Shown: in pieces, positions 50,808 through 57,940 of the stretch
Numbering within the stretch: position 1 is the first letter of the stretch
Layout of the letters: each line of letters starts with the position of its first letter
Source of the DNA: Chitinophaga flava
GTDB lineage: Bacteria > Bacteroidota > Bacteroidia > Chitinophagales > Chitinophagaceae
Reading direction: 5' to 3'
Assembly (NCBI RefSeq): GCF_003308995.1
Contig: NZ_QFFJ01000001.1
Location: 3,953,331 to 4,017,330, forward strand
DNA: 64,000 bases
Position numbers and translations under genes: made by a program
Notes under the pieces: model-generated
Told to the model about the DNA's origin: nothing
Database searches by the model: none
The model's input: only the letters and a program-made list of their open reading frames with translations

Positions 50808-52031
50808 CTAAATGAGTTCGATCTGGTTTTTAAGCAGGTCTTCGAGTGTATCGCGTTTACGGATCAGGAACGGTTTGCCGTCTTTCACCATTACTTCGGC
50901 CGGTTTAAGGCGGGAGTTGAAGTTGGAAGACATTTCAAAACCATAGGCGCCGGCGTTATAGAAAACGAGGTAGTCGCCTTCCCGCACTTCATTGATTTTG
51001 CGGTCCCATCCGAAGGTATCTGTTTCGCAGATATTACCTACAACGGTATAGATGCGTTCAGTTCCTTTAGGGTTTGAGATATTGCGGATCAGGTGGAATG
51101 CGTCGTAGAACATGGGCCTGATCAGGTGGTTGAAGCCGGAGTTGACACCTACAAAAACGTTGGCGGTGGTTTGTTTGATAACGTTGGCCTTTACTACAAA
51201 GTAACCGGACTGGCTTACCAGGAATTTTCCTGGTTCAAACCAGAGCTGGAGTGGTTTTTCGTAGTTTTTAGAGAAGTTGTTGAAAGCATCGCTCAGTTTT
51301 TTACCGAGGAGGTCGATATCTGTTTCAGGATCGCCCTGCTGGTAAGCTACTTTAAATCCGCTGCCGAGGTCAATAGACTCGATATCAGGGAAGTGCTGTG
51401 CCATTTCGAACATGATTTCCACGCCACGGAGGAAAACGTCCACGTCTTTGATTTCGGAGCCGGTATGCATGTGCAGGCCGGTTACTTTCAATTTGGTGGA
51501 TTTCACGATGCGTTCGATATGACGCAGCTGGTGAATGGAGATACCAAATTTGCTGTCGATATGTCCGGTAGAGATCTTGAAGTTGCCTCCCGCCATGATA
51601 TGCGGATTGAGCCGGATGCTGATGGGATAGCTACCGCCAAACTTGTTGCCGAATTGTTCCAGGATGGAGAGGTTATCGATGTTGATAATCACACCAAGGT
51701 CTTTGGCAGCAATGATTTCCTGCAGATCTACACAGTTGGGTGTAAAGATGATATTTTTAGCTTCAAAACCTGCTTTGAGGCCCAGCTGTACTTCCTGGAT
51801 GGATACGGTGTCCAGTCCGCAACCAAGGGAGTTGATGTACTTCAGGATGTTGATGTTGGTCAATGCCTTACAGGCGTAAAAAAAGCGGGTGTTGGCCTTC
51901 TGGAAGGCATTCTGGAGCTTTTCATACTGGGTTTTAATCTTTTCTGCGTGGTATATATATACCGGGGTACCAAATTCGTCCGCTATTTTCACGAGGAAGT
52001 CGGTAGCAAGTACGTCGCTTTGTTTAGGCAT
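50808..52031 (-). CDS. lysA: Diaminopimelate decarboxylase
   Basis: 407-aa fold-III PLP decarboxylase that converts meso-diaminopimelate to L-lysine. PLP Lys in FFYACKALTN (~51), HMHTGSEI, the phosphate loop DLGSGFKVAY (variant of GGG), EPGKFLVSQSG, the catalytic Cys in NICETDTFGWDR and YNAGAYGFEMSS. Length normal. Ornithine/arginine decarboxylases share the fold, but the CETDTFG and EPGK motifs favour LysA. The gap to the upstream S4 gene is 72 bp; the two may be co-transcribed. Confidence 0.95.
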   Translation of the reverse strand: MPKQSDVLATDFLVKIADEFGTPVYIYHAEKIKTQYEKLQNAFQKANTRFFYACKALTNINILKYINSLGCGLDTVSIQEVQLGLKAGFEAKNIIFTPNCVDLQEIIAAKDLGVIINIDNLSILEQFGNKFGGSYPISIRLNPHIMAGGNFKISTGHIDSKFGISIHQLRHIERIVKSTKLKVTGLHMHTGSEIKDVDVFLRGVEIMFEMAQHFPDIESIDLGSGFKVAYQQGDPETDIDLLGKKLSDAFNNFSKNYEKPLQLWFEPGKFLVSQSGYFVVKANVIKQTTANVFVGVNSGFNHLIRPMFYDAFHLIRNISNPKGTERIYTVVGNICETDTFGWDRKINEVREGDYLVFYNAGAYGFEMSSNFNSRLKPAEVMVKDGKPFLIRKRDTLEDLLKNQIELI

Positions 52032-52103
52032 TGATTACTCCTTGATTTAAGAATGAGGTGGCAAAATTACTACGCAAAACTGAGAAATTATAGAAGATTG
52101 AAA

Positions 52104-52502
52104 TCAATCTTCGTCTGCTTCCCCGAGGAATCCTTCAATGTTTCTTCTGTCTTTTTTGGTCGGGCGTCCTATTTTGCTTTGTCTTTTACCGGTATGGAAT
52201 ACGGCTGCGATGGCTTTGGGTGCGGATTTATCCTCTTCAGGTGTGTTGTCTGCGTAGTATTTGATGGCTTCGCTGTAGGCAACCCTGTTAGACAGGAGTC
52301 CGGTTACCTGGATGATCCATTTACGGCCTTCGGTTCTGATTTCGAAGTTGTCGCCGAGGCTGACGGGTTTGGCGGCTTTTACATTGTTGCCGTTCATTTT
52401 TACTTTACCGCCGTCGCAGGCTTCTGATGCCTGGCTGCGGGTTTTGAAAACCCGGATAGCCCAGAGATATTTGTCTACCCGTATTTTTTCAGTGGTACTC
52501 AT
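52104..52502 (-). CDS. S4-domain RNA-binding protein (Hsp15-like)
   Basis: 132 aa. The S4 domain occupies ~8-65 (EKIRVDKYLWAIRVFKTRSQ, ASEACDGGKVKMNGNNVKAA, KPVSLGD) followed by a basic tail (GKRQSKIGRPTKKDRRNIEG). It resembles Hsp15/HslR, which binds 50S subunits carrying stalled peptidyl-tRNA. It lies between the dipeptidase and lysA on the same strand, separated from the dipeptidase by an inverted repeat that ends four bases upstream of its ATG. Confidence 0.9.
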   Translation of the reverse strand: MSTTEKIRVDKYLWAIRVFKTRSQASEACDGGKVKMNGNNVKAAKPVSLGDNFEIRTEGRKWIIQVTGLLSNRVAYSEAIKYYADNTPEEDKSAPKAIAAVFHTGKRQSKIGRPTKKDRRNIEGFLGEADED

Positions 52503-52505
52503 GGG

Positions 52506-52589
52506 TCAATTACGAATTATAAATTACGAATTACGAATTGAGAATCACGATAATGCACTCATAATTCCCAATTCGTAACTCGTAATTGA
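52506..52589. repeat. Inverted repeat built of AATTACGAATT units
   Basis: Left part tcaattacga...ttacgaattgagaat (52506-52546) and right arm attcccaattcgtaactcgtaattga (52564-52589) pair with an extra ~14 bases on the left. The repeated aattacgaatta unit is the same as in 37756-37819. It lies between co-directional genes (dipeptidase stop at 52591, S4 start at 52502). Confidence 0.8.
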
Positions 52590-52590
52590 T

Positions 52591-53961
52591 TTATTTACTC
52601 ATCTCAGCAAAATACTGGTGGAAATAAGGGATGGTCTCGATGCCTTTATAATAATTGGCCAGACCATATTTTTCGTTGGGAGAGTGGAGGTTGTCACTGT
52701 CCAGTCCAAATCCCATCAGTACTGTTTTCAGGCCGAGTGTTTTTTCGAACAGGGCTACGATCGGAATACTACCGCCGCCGCGAACGGGGATAGGAGCTTT
52801 ACCGAAGGTAGTGTCAATAGCTTTGTGGGCTGCTTTGTAGGCCACAGAGTCAGTTGGCGTTACATATGGGCTTCCGCCGTGGTGTTTGTTCACTTTTACA
52901 GTCACGCTCTTAGGAGCGATGGCTTCAAAGTGTTTGGCAAACAGGTCGGATATTTCATGCCAGTCCTGGTTGGGAACGAGGCGCATGGAAATTTTTGCGA
53001 AAGCTTTGGAAGGCAATACGGTTTTAGAACCTTCACCGATGTAACCACCCCAGATACCGTTTACTTCCAAAGTAGGACGGATACCGGTTCTTTCGATGGT
53101 GCTATATCCTTTTTCGCCCCATACATCAGCGATACCCAGGTCTTTTTTGTAGGCTTCCTCGTCGAAGGGAGCTGAGTTCAGGTCTGCTCTTTCTTCAGGA
53201 GTCAGTTCCTGTACTTTATCATAGAAGCCGGGAATGGTGATGTGGTTGTTTTCGTCGTGCAGGGAAGCGATCATTTTGGCGAGGATAGTGGCCGGGTTGG
53301 CTACTGCGCCGCCATAAACGCCGCTGTGGAGGTCGCGGTTAGGACCAGTTACTTCCACTTCCATGTAGGCGAGGCCACGGAGGCCGGTATCGATGGATGG
53401 ATCTTCCAGGCTGATCATGGAGGTGTCAGAGATGAGCACTACATCAGCTTTCAGTTTTTCCTTGTTTTGTTCCAGGAAGATACCCAGGTTGGCAGAACCT
53501 ACTTCTTCTTCCCCTTCGATCATAAATTTGATGTTGCAGGGAATGGTGTTGGTTTTGTTCATGGTTTCAAAGGCTTTTACATGCATGTAAAACTGTCCTT
53601 TGTCGTCCGCACTGCCACGGGCGTATATGTTACCGTCTTTGATAACGGGCTCAAACGGGCCGCTATGCCACAGTTCCAGCGGATCTGCAGGTTGTACGTC
53701 GTAGTGGCCATATACCAGTACGGTCGGTAAAGAAGGATCTATGATCTTTTCTCCATAAACGATAGGGTGTCCTGCGGTCGGGCATACTTCTACGTTATCC
53801 GCGCCAGCTTCCTGCAGGCGTTGCTTTACGGCTTCTGCGCACTTCTGAACGTCACCATTGAAGCGGGAATCAGCACTCACAGACGGAATGCGTAACAGAT
53901 CCAGCAATTCTTCCAGGAAACGCTCTTTGTGTTGGGCCTGGTATTCTTTCCAAACTTGCAT
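52591..53961 (-). CDS. M20-family dipeptidase
   Basis: 456-aa zinc peptidase. Metal and catalytic residues are in VYGHYDVQPADPLELW (His, Asp), the ARGSADDKGQF Asp, EGEEEVGSANLG (general-base Glu pair), DTSM/SIDTGLRGLAYMEVEV, and the closing HSPNEKYGLANYYKG His. It matches the PepV/CNDP-like dipeptidase group, cutting X-His or other dipeptides in the cytoplasm. The dimerisation domain is ~205-320. No signal peptide. Complete length. Confidence 0.94.
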   Translation of the reverse strand: MQVWKEYQAQHKERFLEELLDLLRIPSVSADSRFNGDVQKCAEAVKQRLQEAGADNVEVCPTAGHPIVYGEKIIDPSLPTVLVYGHYDVQPADPLELWHSGPFEPVIKDGNIYARGSADDKGQFYMHVKAFETMNKTNTIPCNIKFMIEGEEEVGSANLGIFLEQNKEKLKADVVLISDTSMISLEDPSIDTGLRGLAYMEVEVTGPNRDLHSGVYGGAVANPATILAKMIASLHDENNHITIPGFYDKVQELTPEERADLNSAPFDEEAYKKDLGIADVWGEKGYSTIERTGIRPTLEVNGIWGGYIGEGSKTVLPSKAFAKISMRLVPNQDWHEISDLFAKHFEAIAPKSVTVKVNKHHGGSPYVTPTDSVAYKAAHKAIDTTFGKAPIPVRGGGSIPIVALFEKTLGLKTVLMGFGLDSDNLHSPNEKYGLANYYKGIETIPYFHQYFAEMSK

Positions 53962-54016
53962 GATTCAGGAAATTAAGTTCACAATGGGATGCAAGTTAAA
54001 GGAAAAAGAACATTCA

Positions 54017-54053
54017 GGAATTTGGGATTTACGGATTTGTGGAATTTGGGATT
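54017..54053. repeat. Direct repeat ggaatttgggatt x2
   Basis: The 13-base sequence ggaatttgggatt occurs at 54017-54029 and 54041-54053 with a related acggatttgt between them. It resembles one arm of the internally repetitive inverted repeats elsewhere in the window, but no complementary arm is visible nearby. Lies in the 190-bp gap upstream of the dipeptidase. Confidence 0.7.
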
Positions 54054-54149
54054 AGGCTGGTTATTGAACCTCTTTCGAGATATATTAGTATTCGAAGATG
54101 CTTAATGTGTTGATTTATAAAAACCAATAAACGGAAATCAGTAGAAATA

Positions 54150-54614
54150 TTAGGAAATCAGCTTTTGTCGTACCAGGAACTCCAGCTTTTCGTTGACATC
54201 CAGGAGTTTGGCAGTCAGTTCCTTGTTTTCCTTCCGGAGGGAATACACTTCAAACGCTTTTTCGATATTATGTCTTAGTTCTTCCTCATTCCAGGGTTTG
54301 GAGAAATACTTGTACACCTGGCCTTTGTTGATGGCATCCACAACGGCATTAATATCGGCGTAGCCTGTAAGCAGCATACGGATAGGCTCGGGATATTTTT
54401 CCAGTATGGACTCAAAAAACTCGATCCCGGTCACTCTGGGCATTCGCTGATCGGAAATGATGATGTGAAATTCCCGCTCTTCCAGTAGTTTCACTGCTTC
54501 TTCGGCTGAGGTGGCGGTGAAAACGTTGTAAAGTCTCCTGAACGAAGCTTTGAAGGCGTTCAGGTTGTGTATTTCATCATCAATATAGAGTATATGGATG
54601 TGTTGTGCACTCAT
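54150..54614 (-). CDS. Lone response regulator with C-terminal coiled coil
   Basis: 154 aa: receiver (1-122; ILYIDDEIHNLNAFKASFRR, SDQRMPRVTGIEFF, LTGYADINAV, YFSKPWNEEELR), then a helical tail (~125-154). It is closely similar to the receiver of the receiver-kinase at 8214, including the FKASFRR and KPW stretches, but it lacks the kinase part. No output domain. It may act as a phosphate sink or as an adaptor for a kinase encoded elsewhere. No neighbours suggest its partner. Confidence 0.92.
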   Translation of the reverse strand: MSAQHIHILYIDDEIHNLNAFKASFRRLYNVFTATSAEEAVKLLEEREFHIIISDQRMPRVTGIEFFESILEKYPEPIRMLLTGYADINAVVDAINKGQVYKYFSKPWNEEELRHNIEKAFEVYSLRKENKELTAKLLDVNEKLEFLVRQKLIS

Positions 54615-55005
54615 TTAAGCAGACTTAGTTCCAAGTTATTAATAATAAATGAGTTAGAAACAATGAAACCTGTTATATCGATTTTAGTATCTATCCTGCC
54701 CCATTCACTTTTTGGCATTTATCGATAAAAACAGCTAACGATAAACGTGCTATAAAGGTACATATAAACATACTGTATTAGCGTGAATTTTTCAAGTATG
54801 GATGAACTTTTTTTTAAATTCATCGTTTCCCTAAGCAATAGCGATTTACTGCTTTAGTTTCCATATTTTCGTGGGAAGATGAAAAATATGGTTTTACCGT
54901 GTTTTTTACTGCGTTCACCGTGAAAACAACTAGTTACACCGGCAGGCATGGAAACAGGAACAGCTTTTGCTCTCTTGCCGGCATTAAATTTAAAATTCTA
55001 TTCAG
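54615..55005. other. Gene-free region upstream of lemA
   Basis: 391 bp without a convincing ORF. AT-rich, with T-runs near 54785-54810. It must hold the start signals of both divergent genes, but I find no clean TTTG-N-TAnnTTTG pair. The ccggca/tgccgg pair near 54940 and 54977 could form a weak hairpin in the lemA leader. Confidence 0.5.
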
Positions 55006-55584
55006 ATGAAAAAAGGAATTATTGTAATCATTGTTATTGTATTACTGGGCATGTTAGGTTGCGGAAAGTACAATGGATTAGTTAAACAGGAGGAAACTGT
55101 GAAGAATAAATGGGGTGTAGTGCAGAGTAGTTACCAACGCCGGGCAGACCTTATTCCTAATCTGGTAAACACTGTAAAAGGCGCTGCCAACTTTGAAACA
55201 ACCACCCTTACCAAAGTGATGGAAGCCCGTGCCAGTGCAACTCAAATCAAAGTAGACGTGAATGACCTGAGCCCTGAAAAAATACAGCAGTACCAGGCAG
55301 CTCAAGGTCAGCTGAGCCAGGCACTGGGCCGTTTGCTCGCCGTTTCTGAACAATATCCTGAACTGAAAGCCAACCAGAGCTTCCTGACGCTGCAGTCACA
55401 GCTGGAAGGTACTGAAAACAGAATCAACGTTGCCCGTAACGACTTTAACGATGCGGTAAACGGATACAACAGTAATGTTCGTAGTTTCCCTACCAATTTG
55501 ATAGCTGGCATCACCGGCTTCAAACAGAAAGGTTACTTTGAAGCACAGGCTGGCGCTGAGAAAGCACCGGAAGTAAAATTCTAG
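55006..55584 (+). CDS. lemA: LemA-family lipoprotein-like membrane protein
   Basis: 192 aa. N-terminal hydrophobic helix ending at GMLGCGKYNG (possible lipobox Cys ~19), then the LemA helical domain: NGLVKQEETVKNKWGVVQSS, YQRRADLIPNLVNTVKG, ARNDFNDAVNGYNSNVRSFP. LemA proteins are usually encoded with TPM-domain proteins, as here (two follow). Function unclear; proposed in envelope processes. A 13-bp hairpin lies 23 bp after the stop. Confidence 0.94.
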   Translation: MKKGIIVIIVIVLLGMLGCGKYNGLVKQEETVKNKWGVVQSSYQRRADLIPNLVNTVKGAANFETTTLTKVMEARASATQIKVDVNDLSPEKIQQYQAAQGQLSQALGRLLAVSEQYPELKANQSFLTLQSQLEGTENRINVARNDFNDAVNGYNSNVRSFPTNLIAGITGFKQKGYFEAQAGAEKAPEVKF

Positions 55585-55606
55585 GATTAATATTCTGATG
55601 TATAGT

Positions 55607-55639
55607 ATGATGGGTGATTTAAAAACAATCACCCATCAT
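55607..55639 (+). other. Intercistronic hairpin after lemA
   Basis: atgatgggtgatt (55607-55619) pairs with aatcacccatcat (55627-55639), loop of 7 bases. No T-run, so it may stabilise the lemA transcript or modulate read-through to the TPM genes. Confidence 0.7.
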
Positions 55640-55658
55640 CCCAACAAAATATAATAGC

Positions 55659-56114
55659 ATGCGTCTATTCCCTTTTAAAAAGAGAGAGATTTTTTCCGAA
55701 ACGGATAAAAACAGACTGGTGCAGGCTATCCGGGTAGCTGAAAGGCTTACATCGGGCGAAATCAGGTTATTTGTAGAAAACCATTGCAGTTACGTAAATC
55801 CCATGGACCGCGCAAAGGAAGCCTTCGTTTCCCTGGGCATGGAGAAAACCAAACAACGCAATGGAGTATTGGTATATGTGGCTCTTAAAGACCATCAGTT
55901 TGCCATTCTGGGCGACCAGGGCATTCATGATAAAGTGGGCGACGATTTCTGGCAGCAGGAGGCTTCACTCCTTAAAAGCCACTTCCAGAACAGCCACATC
56001 ATTGAAGGTATCGAAGAATGTATCCGGGAGATAGGCGAATCCCTCCGTACCTACTTCCCCCATGAAGCCGGTGATACCAACGAGTTACCGGACGACATCG
56101 TTTTCAATATCTAG
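55659..56114 (+). CDS. TPM-domain protein without export signal
   Basis: 151 aa, a TPM (phosphatase-like, formerly DUF477) domain: FSETDKNRLVQAIRVAERLT SGEIRLFV region, then ETH-type NCSYVNPMDRAKEAFVSLGM, RNGVLVYVALKDHQFAILGD and the acidic C terminus. It has no signal peptide, unlike typical YgcG. Related proteins bind calcium and can show phosphatase activity. Second gene of a lemA-TPM-TPM set. Confidence 0.88.
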   Translation: MRLFPFKKREIFSETDKNRLVQAIRVAERLTSGEIRLFVENHCSYVNPMDRAKEAFVSLGMEKTKQRNGVLVYVALKDHQFAILGDQGIHDKVGDDFWQQEASLLKSHFQNSHIIEGIEECIREIGESLRTYFPHEAGDTNELPDDIVFNI

Positions 56115-56151
56115 CGGGCACTTTTTTAAAACGATTTTAGCACAGACGAAC

Positions 56152-56922
56152 ATGAGGATATTACGCTGGTTTTTACCTGGATTATTACTGATGGCAGGAT
56201 TGCTGGCAAAAGCACAAAACATCCCGCCAAGGCCTAATCCTCCGACTTTAGTAAACGACTTTGCCGGCATCCTCCTGAAAGATGAAGACGAAAGGCTGGA
56301 GCAGAAGCTGGTAGCCTATAGTGACAGTACCTCCACTCAGATAGCGATCGTTACCCTTAAATCGGTTGGTAATTACGATATCAGCCAGGTAGGACTTAAA
56401 ATTTTAAGAGATTGGGGGATTGGTACAAAAGGCAAGAACAATGGTATCCTTATTCTTGTTTCCTTGGAAGACAGGAAGATCAGGATAGAAACAGGTTATG
56501 GCATGGAAGGCGTTGTGCCGGACGCTATAGCCAATGAAATTATTACACAGATCATCAAACCCGCTTTCCGGCAGGGACAATACTACCAGGGCCTCGACGG
56601 TGCGGTAGACGCCATCAAGAAAGCGGCTGCCGGTGAATACAAAGCCGATCCAAGACAAAGCAAACCCGGTATCAGCCCGGGCGGCGTTTTCCTCCTTATC
56701 CTGGTAATTGTAATCATCATTTCCATTATCAGCCGTGGTGGCGGTGGAGGTGGTGGTACCACTTACAACAGACGCGGAGGCTGGATATGGCCGGTAATCG
56801 GCGGCATGGGCGGCTTCGGACGCGGTGGCGGAGGAGGCTGGTCAGGCGGCGGCGGTGGCGGAGGCTTCGGCGGTTTCGGCGGAGGTTCCGGCGGCGGAGG
56901 AGGAGCCAGTGGCAGCTGGTAA
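56152..56922 (+). CDS. YgcG-like TPM-domain protein with glycine-rich tail
   Basis: About 256 aa from ATG 56152; an earlier in-frame ATG at 56062 lies inside the previous gene and lacks the signal peptide. Signal peptide (MRILRWFLPGLLLMAGLLAK), TPM domain (~28-145: VNDFAGILLKDEDERLEQKL, STQIAIVTLKSVGNYDISQ, GKNNGILILVSLEDRKIRIE, TGYGMEGVVPDAIANEII), a transmembrane helix (~175-195, VFLLILVIVIIISII) and a Gly-rich tail ending SGSW. Classic partner of LemA. Likely a membrane-anchored periplasmic domain; biochemical role not settled. Confidence 0.92.
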   Translation: MRILRWFLPGLLLMAGLLAKAQNIPPRPNPPTLVNDFAGILLKDEDERLEQKLVAYSDSTSTQIAIVTLKSVGNYDISQVGLKILRDWGIGTKGKNNGILILVSLEDRKIRIETGYGMEGVVPDAIANEIITQIIKPAFRQGQYYQGLDGAVDAIKKAAAGEYKADPRQSKPGISPGGVFLLILVIVIIISIISRGGGGGGGTTYNRRGGWIWPVIGGMGGFGRGGGGGWSGGGGGGGFGGFGGGSGGGGGASGSW

Positions 56923-56949
56923 TCTTTGAAAACCCTTGAAAATAACGTT

Positions 56950-57867
56950 ATGTCATACATGTATGTGTTAAACGGTGACGCTACACTTTCCCAGCTCAGA
57001 CAAAGCAGGCTCAGAGGCGGCGTAGTAGTATGCAGGGAGATGATGAGTGAAGGGAAAGTCAAAAACACCAAAGACCCGGTTGAATTTTTTGAAAGCCGCG
57101 CCAAACACCTGGAATTCCAATACGGTATCGACAAACAAACATATTATACCAATGTCGTTCATGAGCTGGAGAAATTAAAAAACTCCAGCTCTTTTGATGA
57201 AATAGTACTCTGGTTTGAAGCAGACCTGTTCTGTCAGATCAACCTGGTCTTTATCATCATTTATCTCAAAAACAATCTGGATACTTTACCCCCCATCAGC
57301 ATTGTAGATATGCCCCATCACCGGGAAGTAACAGATTATCCCTCTTTGCTGGAGCAACGGGTATTACTGCAGCCTGCTGATATTCAGCTGGCATTCGATA
57401 CCTGGGAGGCCTATTGCGAAGACACCCCGCTGGCACTGGAGAAAATCACCCGAATGGAAGGCGGTAACCTGAAATATCTGCCAGCAGCACTCCGTGCCCA
57501 TCTGGAACGATTCCCCGATGTGGAAAGCGGCCTGAGTAGCATCGAAAAATTCTTCCTCCGTAAACTTTCTCTGGGCAAATACCGGAATTATGACCTTTAC
57601 ACCGCTTTCTGGGATGAACTGTGGATATACGGCTTCGGTGATTTCCAGCTGGATTTACTCATACAACGGATGCAACAGGCAGGCGTCATAGAAAACGAAG
57701 CCCAGATGATTAGTATCACCAGCCTCGGGCAGGAGGTCCTCAACAATGAAGAAAATTATCTCGACTACCTTCCTCTTCATCATCGGTGGCTGGGTGGTGT
57801 ACGGCTGGATAAAACCCCCTGGCGCTGGGATCCCTCCTTACAAAAGATCATCAAAAAAGAACAGTAG
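56950..57867 (+). CDS. DUF1835 protein
   Basis: 305 aa from ATG 56950 (MSYMYVLNGDATLSQLRQ), an in-frame ATG at 56926 being the alternative 4 bp after the TPM gene. DUF1835 signature at the N terminus (VLNGDATLSQLRQSRLRGGV), followed by WFEADLFCQINLVFIIIYL and a C-terminal winged-helix-like region. Family function unknown. Its short distance from the TPM gene suggests co-transcription but the families are not usually linked. Confidence 0.82.
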   Translation: MSYMYVLNGDATLSQLRQSRLRGGVVVCREMMSEGKVKNTKDPVEFFESRAKHLEFQYGIDKQTYYTNVVHELEKLKNSSSFDEIVLWFEADLFCQINLVFIIIYLKNNLDTLPPISIVDMPHHREVTDYPSLLEQRVLLQPADIQLAFDTWEAYCEDTPLALEKITRMEGGNLKYLPAALRAHLERFPDVESGLSSIEKFFLRKLSLGKYRNYDLYTAFWDELWIYGFGDFQLDLLIQRMQQAGVIENEAQMISITSLGQEVLNNEENYLDYLPLHHRWLGGVRLDKTPWRWDPSLQKIIKKEQ

Positions 57868-57872
57868 TTTGC

Positions 57873-57928
57873 ATAAAAAGACAAAAGCGCGCAGTGGTTT
57901 AACTCCCTGCGCGCTTTTGTCTTTTTAT
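57873..57928. terminator. 22-bp perfect bidirectional terminator
   Basis: Arms 57873-57894 and 57907-57928 (ataaaaagacaaaagcgcgcag and its reverse complement) with a 12-base loop, between the convergent DUF1835 gene and the M1 peptidase gene (stop at 57941). Confidence 0.9.
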
Positions 57929-57940
57929 CTGAGCCGGCTA

